64,000 nt of DNA from Sebastes aleutianus (lineage: Eukaryota; Chordata; Actinopteri; Perciformes; Sebastidae), in contig CAKAKS010000031.1 of the NCBI GenBank assembly GCA_916700875.1, positions 8,519,977 to 8,583,976 on the forward strand, given 5' to 3'. Within the stretch, counting starts at the first letter, position 1. Every line of letters begins with the position of its first letter. Both the position numbers and the translations under genes were made by a program. The notes under the pieces are model-generated. The model had not been told where the DNA came from and did no database searches. It saw only the letters and a list, made by a program, of their open reading frames with translations. Positions 10,785 to 21,375 of this stretch are shown here, one piece after another.

Positions 10785-13700
10785 TATAGGCTACTATATA
10801 TAAGTCCTTTGAGCAGTCAGAAAACTGTGAATTTGTGTGTTTACAGATATAAAAAAAATGGGACAAAGGCACGTGCCTTTGTCCCAAGGTTCTTTAAAAA
10901 CATCTTTGTCTTATGGTCTTATGCACTGGTGGACTCAGTGGAGCCCCCATGTTAAAAAAAGAAATACAGCAAAAGTCCAAAATGCCCTTATGGTAGATAG
11001 AACATGATAAAGTGCCCTCTTGAATGCCCCTATGTTGGATAAAACATGATGAAGTGCCCTCTACAGTGCCCTTCCAGTGAAGAAAACGTAATGAAGGGAC
11101 CTCTAGGGTGCCCTTAAATGGAAAAAACATGATAAAGTGCTCTCTTGAATGCCCCTATGGTGGATAAAACGTGATAAAGTGCCCTCTGGGTGTCTTTCCA
11201 GTAGAGAAAACGTGATGAAGTGCCCTCTTGAATGCCGCTATGGTAGATAAAACGTGATAAAATGCCCTCTGGGTGTCTTTCCAGTGAAGAAAACGTGATG
11301 AAGTGCCCTCTAAGGTGCCCTTCCAGTGAAGAAAATGTAATGTAGTGCCTTCTAGGGTGCCCTTAAATGGAGAAAAACATGATAAAGTGCCAGAGAAACC
11401 ACAAAAAAAGCCCTCTAGTCTAAGGTGCCCTAACAGTAGGGAAAACATGATAAAGTGCCCTCTAGTCTAGGGTGCCCTAACAGTAGGGTAACATGCCCTA
11501 ACATGATAACCACTAGTCCACTAACATATAGGCTACTATATAGAACTCCTTTGAGCAGTCAAAAAACTGTGGATTTGTTTGTTTTACAGATAAAAAAAAT
11601 GGGACACAGGCACATGTTGTGTGCATGAGGTTCTTTAAAAATATCTTTGTCTCATGGTCTTATGCACTGGTGGACTCAGTGGAGCCCCCATGTTTAAAAA
11701 AAAGAAATACAGCAAAAGTGCCCTCTTGGATGGCCCTATGGTGGATAAAACATGATGAAGTGCCCTCTAGGGTGCCCTTAAATGGAAAAAAACATGATAA
11801 AAGGCCCTCTCGGATGACCTATGGTAGATAAAACACAATTAAAGTGTCCTATAGGGTGCCCTTATGGTAGATAGAACATGATAAAGTGCCCTCTTGAATG
11901 CCCCTATGTTGGATAAAACATGATGAAGTGCCCTCTAGGGTGCCCTTCCAGTGAAGAAAACGTGATGAAGTGACCTCTAGGGTGCCCTTAAATGGAAAAA
12001 AACATGATAAAGTGCCCTCTTGAATGCCCCTATTGTGGATAAAACGTGATAAAGTGCCCTCTGGGTGTCTTTCCAGTAGAGAAAACGTGATGAAGTGCCC
12101 TCTTGAATGCCACTATGGTAGATAAAACGTGATAAAGTGCCCTCTGGGTGTCTTTCCAGTGAAGAAAACGTGATGAAGTGCCCTCTAAGGTGCCCTTCCA
12201 GTGAAGAAAATGTAATTTAGTGCCTTCTAGGGTGCCCTTAAATAGAGAAAAACATGATAAAGTGCCAGAGAAACCACAAAAAAAGCCCTCTAGTCTAAGG
12301 TGCCCTAACAGTAGGGAAAACATGATAAAGTGCCCTCTAGTCTAGGGTGCCCTAAAAGTAGGGAAAACATGATAAAGTGCCCTCTAGTCTAGGGTGCCCT
12401 AACAGTAGGGTAACATGCCCTAACATGTTAACCACTAGTCCACTAACATATAGGCTACTATATAGAACTCCTTTGAGCAGTCAAAAAACTGTGGATTTGT
12501 TTGTTTTACAGATAAAAAAAAATGGGACACAGGCACATGTTGTGTGCATGAGGTTCTTTAAAAATATCTTTGTCTCATGGTCTTATGCACTGGTGGACTC
12601 AGTGGAGCCCCCATGTTTAAAAAAAATGCTGCAGCAGTGCCCTCTTGGATGCTCTTATGGTAGATAAAACACGATTAAAGTGCCCTCTTAAATGCCCCTA
12701 TGGTCAAAAAAACATCATGAAATGCCCTCTAGGGTGCCCATCCAGTGAAGAAAACGTGATGAAGTGCCCTCCAGGATGCCCATCCAGTGAAGAAAACGTG
12801 ATGAAGTGCCCTCCAGGGTGCCCTTCTATTGAAGAAAACGTGATGAGGTGCCCTTTATGGTGCCCTTCAGAAAACATGATGAGGTGCCCTCTAGGGTGCC
12901 TTTAGACCTAGATGGAGAAAACATGATAAAGTGCCCTCTTGAATGCCCTTATGGTAGATAAAACGTGCCTTCTAGGGTGTCCTTCCAGTGAAGAAAACGT
13001 GATGAGGTGCCCTCTATGGTGCCCTTCAGAAAACGTGATGAAGTACCCTCTAGGGTGCCCTTAGACCTAGATGGAGAAAAGATGATAAAGTGCCCTCTTG
13101 AATGCCTATATGGTAGATAAAACGTGCCCTCTAGGGTGTCCTTCAAGTGAAAAAAACGTGATGAAGTGCCCTCTAAGGTGCTCTTCCAGCGAAGAAAATG
13201 TAATGTAGTGCCTCCGAGGGTGCCCTTAAATGGAGAAAACATGATGAAGTGCCCTCTTGTCTAGGGTGCCCTAACTATAGAGAAATCATGATAAAGTGCC
13301 CTACTGGTAGGGTGCCCTGCCAGTAGAGAAATCATGATAAAGTGCCCTCTAGTCTAGGGTGCCCTAACAGTAGGGAAAACATGATAACCACTAGTCTAAC
13401 ATATAGGATACTATATATAACTCCTTTGAGCAGTCAGAAAACTGTGGATTTGTTTGTTTTACAGATAAACAACTAGAAGTGCACTCACCTCCACCAAGGC
13501 AGGTTTCATGTACGTCGCTGCCCCCCTGTGGTGGCCTGTGGTGTTAATGCAGAGGTTGAACGGAGTTATTAAAAAAAAATCCTGAAGCCGGATCATGATC
13601 CGGATCGCCACCAAAATCTAATGGATTGTTCATTGTGCCACACCCCACAAGTCCAAAAATGTCATTCAAATCTCGCAGACTTTTGACGTTATCGTCCAAA

Positions 13701-14359
13701 CCAACAAACCAACAAACCAACCAACCAACAAACCAACAAACCAACAAACCAACAAACCAACAAACCAACAAACCAACGCCGGTGAAAACATAACCTCCTT
13801 CCTAGGCCTTTGACCTTGGTGGAGGTAAACATGGGACAAAGGCACATGCTGTGTGCACGAGGTTCTTTAAAAACATAATTTTGTCTCATGGTCTTATGCA
13901 CTGGTGGACTCAGTGGAGCCCCCATGTTAAAAAAATAATAATTCAGCAACAGTGTCCTCTTGGATGCCCCCATGGTAGATAAAACAGGATTAAAGTGTCC
14001 TCTAGGGTGCCCTTATAGTAGATAAAATGTGACAAAGTGCTCTCTTGAATGCCCCTATGGTGCATACAACATGTTGAAGTGCCCTCTAGGGTGCCCTTAA
14101 ATGGAAAAAAACATGATAAAGTGCCCTCTTGAATGCCCCTATGGTAGATAAAACGTGATTAAGTGCCCTCTGTGTGTACTTTGAGTAGAGAAAACATGAT
14201 AAAATGGGTTCCCTACCGGTAGAGAAAACATGATGCAGTGCCATAGGCTGCCCTATCCTAGAAAACTATCTGTGTGCTGGTGCCCCACCGCATGCAGCTG
14301 GTGCACTTTTTCTTTTTTTCCGAGTCCACTAATGGTTTTATGATACTGAAATCCTTCAC
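10785..14359. repeat. Higher-order minisatellite array (left arm)
   Basis: Four long units each start with a ~180-base header at about 10785, 11520, 12442 and 13390. The header contains AACATATAGGCTACTATATA, CCTTTGAGCAGTCA, a GGGACAnAGGCACATG area, CTTATGCACTGGTGGACTCA and GTGGAGCCCCCATG. Each header is followed by runs of a ~48-base subunit with the core GATAAAGTGCCCTCTAGGGT plus GCCCTTCCAGTGAAGAAAAC or GCCCCTATGGTGGATAAAAC variants. Spacing between headers is about 735, 920 and 950 bases. The array ends at GATACTGAAATCCTTCAC (14342-14359). The open frames within it are by-products of the period being a multiple of three. Family not recognised. Confidence 0.9.
13487..13826. mobile_element. 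Short TIR element inserted in header copy 4, with (CCAACAAA)n
   Basis: The ends are inverted: ACCTCCACCAAGGC (13487-13500) and CCTTGGTGGAGGT (13814-13826). The inside carries a GGATCATGATCCGGATCGCC segment and a CCAACAAA microsatellite (about 13699-13776). It interrupts the header exactly between the ACAGATAAA and ATGGGACAAAGG parts that are contiguous in the other copies. The type is common in fish; I do not assign a superfamily. Confidence 0.75.
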
Positions 14360-14885
14360 AGCTTTCAGGAGCAAGACACAAATGATTTAAATCAAAATAT
14401 GATTAATCAAGCAAACAGGGCCGGGAGTACTTATCCTGTTACACCCACGTTATCGGTGTAATCATTGAATCAAAAATAATGCTATAGATTGTGTTAACAA
14501 TATATAGGTTATTTCATTACCTCTGGTCTATTTTGTTATCAAGGTTTTTGACATGTTAGACTGCACAAGCTAATTGAAAGAATGGCTGAATGACAGGGTT
14601 GGACAAAGGGAGATACATTAGACTGTTGCTTCCGTTGTTTCCTGTGGAGCCTAATGATACCATAGAGCCTTTTCCATGTTGAGTGCAGTGTATACAGTAC
14701 CTCTACTGATCAGAATTATTGAGCCTAATTCTCTCTTGCACCTATTTTTAAAGTTTGATTTATGTCATTTTGAACAAAGAACTTCAGATATGCATGACTC
14801 TAGGCTGATCTATTGCAACATTTGTTCTCTGAATGGTTAAACAGCGCCATCTAGTGTATATTACTCTAATAACATTTAAAAACGT

Positions 14886-15480
14886 TCTCTGCCTTTTTCT
14901 TTCAAAGATCTTTTTATTAATTGTCAATAATCAATAGAACAGTCTCTATACAGGGAAATGTATTTTTAGTTTTTCTGAATAACACTCACCCGTGAAACAA
15001 CACATCAATCAATCATACCTGACAAGCAACATACACAGAGACAGCCACAGCTGGCCACAAAAGACCTAACTGATTCTTAATCATGGATACATAAAACTCA
15101 AATTGTAGAGAATACAAACCAGGGAGAGTATCCGCAAATAAGTCATGAAATAATAATAATAATAATAATAATAATAAGAAGAGAAAAAATAAATAATAAT
15201 AATAATAAAAAAAAAATATATATATACATACCTACATACACACACACATACATATACAGTATATACACATATACACACGTACACATATACACATATATAC
15301 ACATATACATACACACATATATATATATATATATGTGTGTATATATATATACATACATATATACATATTCAAACATACACATACATACATATATATAAAA
15401 ATAGAAGAGAAGAAAAAGTAATAATAATAAAAAAAATAATAATAATAATGAATAATAATAATAATAATCTCTGCCTTTTT
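14886..15480 (-). mobile_element. LINE-1-like 3' fragment with exact 13-bp target duplication and microsatellites
   Basis: The insertion is bounded by TCTCTGCCTTTTT at 14886-14898 and again at 15468-15480. Inside, the left end reads (minus strand) as an AATAAAAAGATCTTTGAAAG tail. The body holds (TAA)n at 15149-15176 and 15421-15467 and a (CA/TA)n block at 15220-15400. The exact duplication indicates target-primed retrotransposition. Confidence 0.7.
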
Positions 15481-15728
15481 GTATGACAAAAATGTTAAAA
15501 TTGCTCTTTTATTAAAGTTGCCAACTACCCCCCTAAACAAAATACTTAGACTAACTTGAACTTTGAGGAAGTGAAGTAACTAATTAATCACTGCTTCTTT
15601 CCCTGTGACAACAAACGTAGTCATAAAGAACTACTTGTCACAAGACTTTTATCGGTCGTTTGGGTTAAATGCTTTTTGAAGTTGAAACGTAGCCTATCAG
15701 CAAGGTCACTGCATGCTCTAGTCTAGGT

Positions 15729-16306
15729 CAAGGGTCACTAAGCAACCTGCGGCTCCGGACACTCATGCGTCTCTTTAGCTCCTCTCTAGTGGCTCCCTGT
15801 GGATTTTTAAAAAATGGAAATGAGTAACTGTTTTTTGTTTACATTTTCATTTTTATTTATCATTGTTGTAGGTCTATGGTACGACGGAGTATTAGGGCCA
15901 CATTGAGGAAAAAATAATAATCTGAGATTTTGAGAATAAAGACATAGGTTTACGAGAAAAAAAGTCGTAATATGAGAATAAAGTCATAAGTTAAAGAGAA
16001 AAAAGTCGTAGTATTATGAGAATAAAGTCATAATATTATGAAGTAGTAATTTTACGTGTTTTCTTTTTTTCTCGTAATATTATGACTTTATTCTGGAAAT
16101 CTTAAATTTTGTTTCCTCAATGTGGCCCTAATATTCCGTAGTACATTTGCACTATGGCCCTCACTGCATTAGACTTACAGTATATACTATATACTTGGAC
16201 AATAAGCTGTGTATAAGCTGTATAATGTTTTGAGGCTCCAGGCAGATTTTTTTATTTATTCTTTGCCTAAAATGTCTCTTTTGATAGTAAAGGTCACTGA
16301 CCCCTG
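15729..16306. mobile_element. hAT-like MITE carrying a nested palindromic MITE
   Basis: The outer ends CAAGGGTCACT and (complement of right end) CAGGGGTCAGTGACC form short TIRs, flanked by near-matching GTCTAGGT / CTCTAGGC. Inside it, 15881-16145 is a second element with ~30-base inverted ends (CGGAGTATTAGGGCCACATT against CGGAATATTAGGGCCACATT) and repeated GAGAATAAAGTCATAA / TTATGACTTTATTCT stretches. Assignment of the outer element to hAT is from its end sequence and 8-base flanks. Confidence 0.75.
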
Positions 16307-16584
16307 CTCTAGGCTTTAGGATCTTTCCAACTCAAACACACGTGGTGAAGTCATTGCTTAACACTTGTGACTTACAGCCATGGTTTGAACAGTCTGGGCT
16401 CAGCTTTCTGTATACACTGATCCTGTACCAGGTTTGAAAATGACCTTCTCCTCCTAAACTCTGAGCAGCTGTGACGCAAAATCTGATCCCAGTTCATGGA
16501 AGAAACTGGAACTGGTGGGGGGAGATTTGGTAGAGGCGTAATAAGGTAAAAACTGTACTAGCAAACATGCTGGTGACAGGCACC

Positions 16585-16640
16585 TACTGGGGACCAATCA
16601 GAATTGCGCTAGAACAACAAGCAGCCAATGAATGCCGCGC
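16585..16640 (+). promoter_or_regulatory. stard7: Candidate stard7 promoter with two CCAAT boxes
   Basis: GACCAATCAG and GCAGCCAATGA lie about 30 bases apart and roughly 500 bases upstream of the stard7 ATG, followed by a GGCGGGACTTCCG stretch. No TATA box is evident. The transcription start is not determined. Confidence 0.45.
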
Positions 16641-17132
16641 TATACAGTGTGTAAGGCGGGACTTCCGAGTGGGTGTGTGGAGAGCTGGGAGACTGTAAGG
16701 AAAGGGAGGTCAAACGCACCTAAAGAGTTTGTAAAAACGTGAAGCTGTATGCAGGAGAGATAAACAGGTAGATAGACGTGTTGGAGCTACAGTAGACGAC
16801 ATAATCCGCAGTGCTGTTTTCAAGAGTTTGGACTCAGAAGTGTAGAGAGTGGTTTATCCGTGTCGCACTAGATGACAGGTGACAGATAACGTTAGCTAAT
16901 GCTAATGCTACCAGCGTGCTCGTAGCCACTATAGACAGCTCTATAACCTTACAACCAGAGTAACATTATGACTTTTGCTAGCCAAAAGTCTGTGTAATCA
17001 TCTGTATAAAGGTAATGCATGGTGCTTCTCTGCAGACCATTAGCTGCGTTAGGTCGTTAGCTGCACTTTGCTGCTGTTTATTATTATTATCTTAGTCTTT
17101 GGAGAACTTGTGTTTTCACGGTCACCACCGTC

Positions 17133-20100
17133 ATGTTGCACTCTGTGCCGCGTCGTCCCATCTGCGAGATCGGTGTAAACACCATGAGGCTTCAGAGCAG
17201 CAGGTCAGCCTTCAAGCGGACTGTGGAGGTGGAGGGCGAGCTGGAGAGGAGGGTCCCGTGGCTGGGCAGAGGCATGGGCCTGCTGCTGTCCTGGCTCCAG
17301 AGGGCAGGTGTTGGTGCCACTGAGGCCAAAATGGGATCAGGCCAGAAGAGGAAGGGCCTGCTCTCCATATTTGCGGACCACTGCGGCTTTGTGACCGGAC
17401 AGAGGCTCCGGCGTGCCTGCCAGATCGGCGAGCTTTACTCCAACCTGTACTCCGAGAGGACCAGGTGGACCCTGGTGGGCAACATATGGCGCAGGTTTCA
17501 GAGCAAGCACTCACCCAATGGGAAACTCCTCGCTGCCCTGGCTGGGATCTTCATGTGGGAGAGTGAGAAGATTCAAGATGAGGACATTCACAGGTATGAT
17601 GTCTTCTTCTCTAAACACACACATGTGGATGCATTTCTAGATGAGTGAAGTGAAGGATTTCAGTATCATAAAACCAGTAGTGGACTCGAAAAAAATAAAA
17701 AGTGCACAGCACACAGAGTTTTTTAGCATAGGGCAGCCTATGGCACTGCATCATGTTTTCTCAATTTTAGGGCCACCCTAGACTATAGGGCACTTTACAG
17801 GGTTTTCTCTACTGGTAGGGCATCCTAAATTAGGGGGCACTTTATCATGTTTTCTCTACTGGCAGGGCACCCTAGACTAAAGGGCACTTTACAGGGTTTG
17901 CTCTACTGGTAGGGCACCCTAGATTAGGGGGCACTTAATCATGTTTTCTCTACTGGTAGGGCACCCTAGACTAAAGGGCACTTTGTCATGTTTTCTCTAC
18001 TGGCAGGGCACCCTAGACTATAGGGCACTTTACAGGGTTTTCTCTACTGGTAGGGCACCCTAGACTAGAGGGCACTTTATCATGTTTTCTCTACTGGCAG
18101 GGCACCCTAGACTATAGGGCACTTTACAGGGTTTTCTCTACTGGTAGGGCACCATAGACTAGAGGGCACTTTACAGGGTTTTCTCTACTGGTAGGGCACC
18201 ATAGACTAGAGGGCACTTTATCATGTTTTCTCTACTGGCAGGGCACCCTAGACTAGAGGGCACTTTATCATGTTTTCTCTACTGGCAGGGCACCCTAGAC
18301 TATAGGGCACTTTACAGGGTTTTCTCTACTGGTAGGGCACCATAGACTAGAGGGCACTTTACAGGGTTTTCTCTACTGGTAGGGCACCCTAGACTAGAGG
18401 GCACCTTATCATGTTTTCTCTACTGGCAGGGCACCCTAGACTAGAGGGCACTTTACAGGGTTTTCTCTACTGGTAGGGCACCCTAGACTAGAGGGCACTT
18501 TATCATGTTTTCTCTACTGGCAGGGCACCCTAGACTAGAGGGCACCCACTTTATCATGTTTTCTCTACTGGTAGGGCACCCTAGACTAAAGGGCACTTTG
18601 TCATGTTTTCTCTACGGGTAGGGCACCCACTTTATCATGTTTTCTCTACTCAAAGTACGCCCAGAGGGCACTTAATCACGTTTTATCTACCATAGGGGCA
18701 TTCAAGAGGGCACTTTATCATGTTTTTTCCATTTAAGGGCACCCTAGAGGGCACTTCAACATGTTGTATGCATCATAGGAGCATTCAAGAAGGCACTTTA
18801 TCATGTTTTATCTACCATAAGGGCACCCTAGAGGGCACTTTAATCCTGTTTTATCTACCATGGGGGCATCCAAGAGGGCACTGTTGCTGAATTATTATTT
18901 TTTTAACATGGGGGCTCCTCTGAGTCCACAAGTGCATAAGACCATGAGACAAAGATGTTTTTAAAGAACCTCGTGCACACAGCATTTGCCCTTGTCCCAT
19001 GTTTACCTCTGCCAAGGCCAAAGGCATAGGAAGGAGGTAATGTTTTCACCGGCGTTGGTTTGTTGGTTTGTTGACTCAGACACACTATTGAATGACAGAT
19101 AACAGGAAGAAACACCTACATGAGATCTTGTTAGATAGTCATCATCATCAGAACCGCATCATTTGGAGAAAGTAGTTAGAGACTCTATGCAAAGTAGCAT
19201 TGACTCTGTTTTGGCAGCTCAACACCCTCATAAAACTTTTTCCTTCCCTTTGTATTCCATATTGATGTGACTATAATATCTTTTGCCAACTGTACAGTAT
19301 GCAAAACAACCTGTCCTGTTGTTTTGCTTCCATTTGAAGGTGTGGACTTGAGCTACAGGCGATGGAAGCCATAAAATGTCAAAACAACACACCCTCGGGC
19401 ACAGCAGCCGGACAACTTGAACCTGACTGGGAAGTCGTGATGGAGAAAAAAAGCTTCAAAGTGTGGAAGCGGCCCATACCCAACAGTCACCTCTATGAAT
19501 ACAGAGGTCAGCCAACTCACAATCTCACATGTGTAACCAGGTCTCTGAAACGCAGATAAAGCACACATTTAACTAACTCTTGAGTTCTTTTTCTTTTCAG
19601 TTTTGGGCTCCTACAATGATGTCACCCCAAGGCAGTTCTTCAATGTACAGGTACAGACTTCTCAAATGTCCTTATGTGCTATTAGGAATATGTCGGTTTC
19701 AATTAATGAAGAAATGAAGTGAAAAGGATAACTTATTCTACTGTGGTACTGGCTTACAATTCCTTATCAGGGTTTTAGAGTGCAGCAATCGCTTCACGCC
19801 AGAGGTCTGACTGATGACCCATGGGAAATCTTTGTATTACTAAAATAACATTACAAACATGCAAGCGGATCCAACTAGTAATGGCAGTAATTTGGTTGAA
19901 GATTTAATATTTATAGCAGTGGGCTTTTCACATCTCATTTTTTCATGGATTGTGTTTATGGTATATTTATGGCAGCTTGTTTTGCATTTCCATTACCCTG
20001 CTCCTCTTGCACAACCAACATGTTTACTCTGCTTGTGTTCAACACAAAAGCACCTGTAACACTCGCTCCATGTGCTATATTAAGCACCGTAACCTTGACT

Positions 20101-21375
20101 TATGTTTTCCCCTTTCCCCCAGTTGGATACAGAGTACAGAAAGAAGTGGGACGCACTGGTTATCAAGCTTGAAGTGGTGGACAGAGATGTCTCTACAGGC
20201 TCTGAAGTTGTGCACTGGGCCACACACTTTCCTGTGAGTTTCTGTTAACTGCTAATGCTTAATGCGTTAAGGGAGGAGGCTGTTTGACCTACGTAATGTG
20301 TGTTTACAGGGAACATTTCCTTATTTTTTTTGTAAAAGTAAACATGATTGACCTTTGGTTTAACATTTGTTTAAGAGCGACTGCTAGCCAAGTTTCAGCA
20401 TATCCATCAGTTTTCATTTTAGATTGTCAGCTGATATTTAACGTTGTTTAATCTCCCCTCACAGTATCCCATGTACTCGAGGGACTATGTGTATGTGCGC
20501 CGCTATGATGTTGACGTAGAAAACAACCTGATGGTCCTAGTATCCAGGTGGGACTTCAAAAATAACGCATCAGATATGGTTTAGGTTTTGACGCATTACT
20601 CAATTAGTAACTTCTGTTTTTCAAAATCTTTTTATTTGTAATTCTGTTGTACAGAGCCGTGCAGCATCCCAGAGTACCAGAGTCTCAGGATTTTGTGAGA
20701 GTCCATGCATACCAGTCAAAGATGGTCATCCGCCCTCACAAGTCCTTTGATGAGGTTTGTAGTGTGAATGTTTTGCTTCACAAATTACTTTAAATTGCAT
20801 CCATCATCCTGTGTTTTGTAGCCACTGAGTTTGACATGTGTTTTTTCTTTCTTTACAGAATGGATTTGATTACCTGCTGACCTACAGTGACGATCCTCAG
20901 ACTGTCTTTCCCCGTTACTGTGTGAGCTGGATGGTGTCAAGTGGTGAGCTCTTTTCCCTTGTTGAAACTTCTTAGGGCTGTATGTAATGATTTTTTTTTT
21001 CACAATCAAATTTCAATAGTTTTTGTCCATATTCCATCTACAATATTAAGCAGCAAATCCTCACACTTGGAACCGGCAAATGTTTAGCATTTTTCTTTGT
21101 TGTTGCGTTCAGATTTCTGTGCATTTTTACGGTTTGTGTGAATATATTTGATGTGTTCCCGCTGACTATTGGTATTTTACACTGATAATATGGAGTCTCT
21201 CTCTTTGCACCTGCCAGGTATGCCAGATTTTCTGGAGAAGCTGCATATTGCTGCCTTGAGGGCCAAGAACTTGGAAGTGGGGATCTACGACTACGCCGGC
21301 GTTATTAAATCCAGCGACAACAACCGCCAGCCGAGCCAGGAGCGCCACAGTAAACCTGGACAGATCTACGCTTGA
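17133..21375 (+). CDS. stard7: StAR-related lipid transfer protein 7
   Basis: START-domain lipid carrier; the mammalian protein binds phosphatidylcholine and delivers it to mitochondria (family knowledge). Eight coding exons: 17133-17593, 19340-19506, 19601-19650, 20123-20233, 20465-20547, 20655-20754, 20859-20943 and 21218-21375. They sum to 1215 bases, 404 residues plus TGA, with every junction AG/GT and in phase. The N-terminal ~40 residues are rich in R/K with no acidic cluster (MLHSVPRRPICEIGVNTMRL), consistent with a mitochondrial presequence. A conserved helical part follows (FADHCGFVTGQRLRRA, IGELYSNLYSE). After a poorly conserved linker, the START domain runs from about W184 (WEVVMEKKSFKVWKRP), through VTPRQFFNVQLDTEYRKKWD, HFPYPMYSRDYVYVRRYD and FDENGFDYLLTYSDDPQTVF, to PDFLEKLH. 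The start codon is the first ATG of the exon. Human STARD7 is about 370 residues, so this one is longer at the N-terminus. Confidence 0.96.
17650..19077. repeat. Inverted partner of the minisatellite family (right arm) in stard7 intron 1
   Basis: Starts GTGAAGGATTTCAGTATC (17650-17667), the exact reverse complement of the left array's end at 14342-14359. It then follows the left arm backwards: tail, subunits, GGGGGCTCC header at 18905-19000, then the GGAGGTAA and GGTTTGTTGGTTTGTTG remains of the TIR element at about 19010-19077, where similarity stops. Between about 17760 and 18655 a 47-base unit is expanded to roughly 19 copies (core TTTTCTCTACTGGTAGGGCA then GACTAGAGGGCACTTTATCA). It begins 57 bases after the exon 1 donor. 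Confidence 0.9.

Noticed and set aside
10894..13242. Series of 70-97-codon open frames on both strands with repeated KGTLEGT-like or KCPLGCP-like text
   Set aside because: They are translations of the ~48-base minisatellite, whose period is a multiple of three, so several frames stay open. No conserved start or gene structure.
13544..13973. Cys/Trp/Val-rich repeats (VCWFVGLL type) on the minus strand
   Set aside because: Translation of the CCAACAAA microsatellite.
15081..15540. Tyr/Ile-rich frames of 77-102 codons
   Set aside because: Translations of (TAA)n, (CA)n and (TA)n microsatellites.
17099..17323. Overlapping 74-codon plus-strand frame at the stard7 start
   Set aside because: It begins with TTG, not ATG, and is a shifted shadow of stard7 exon 1, so it is not a credible upstream ORF.
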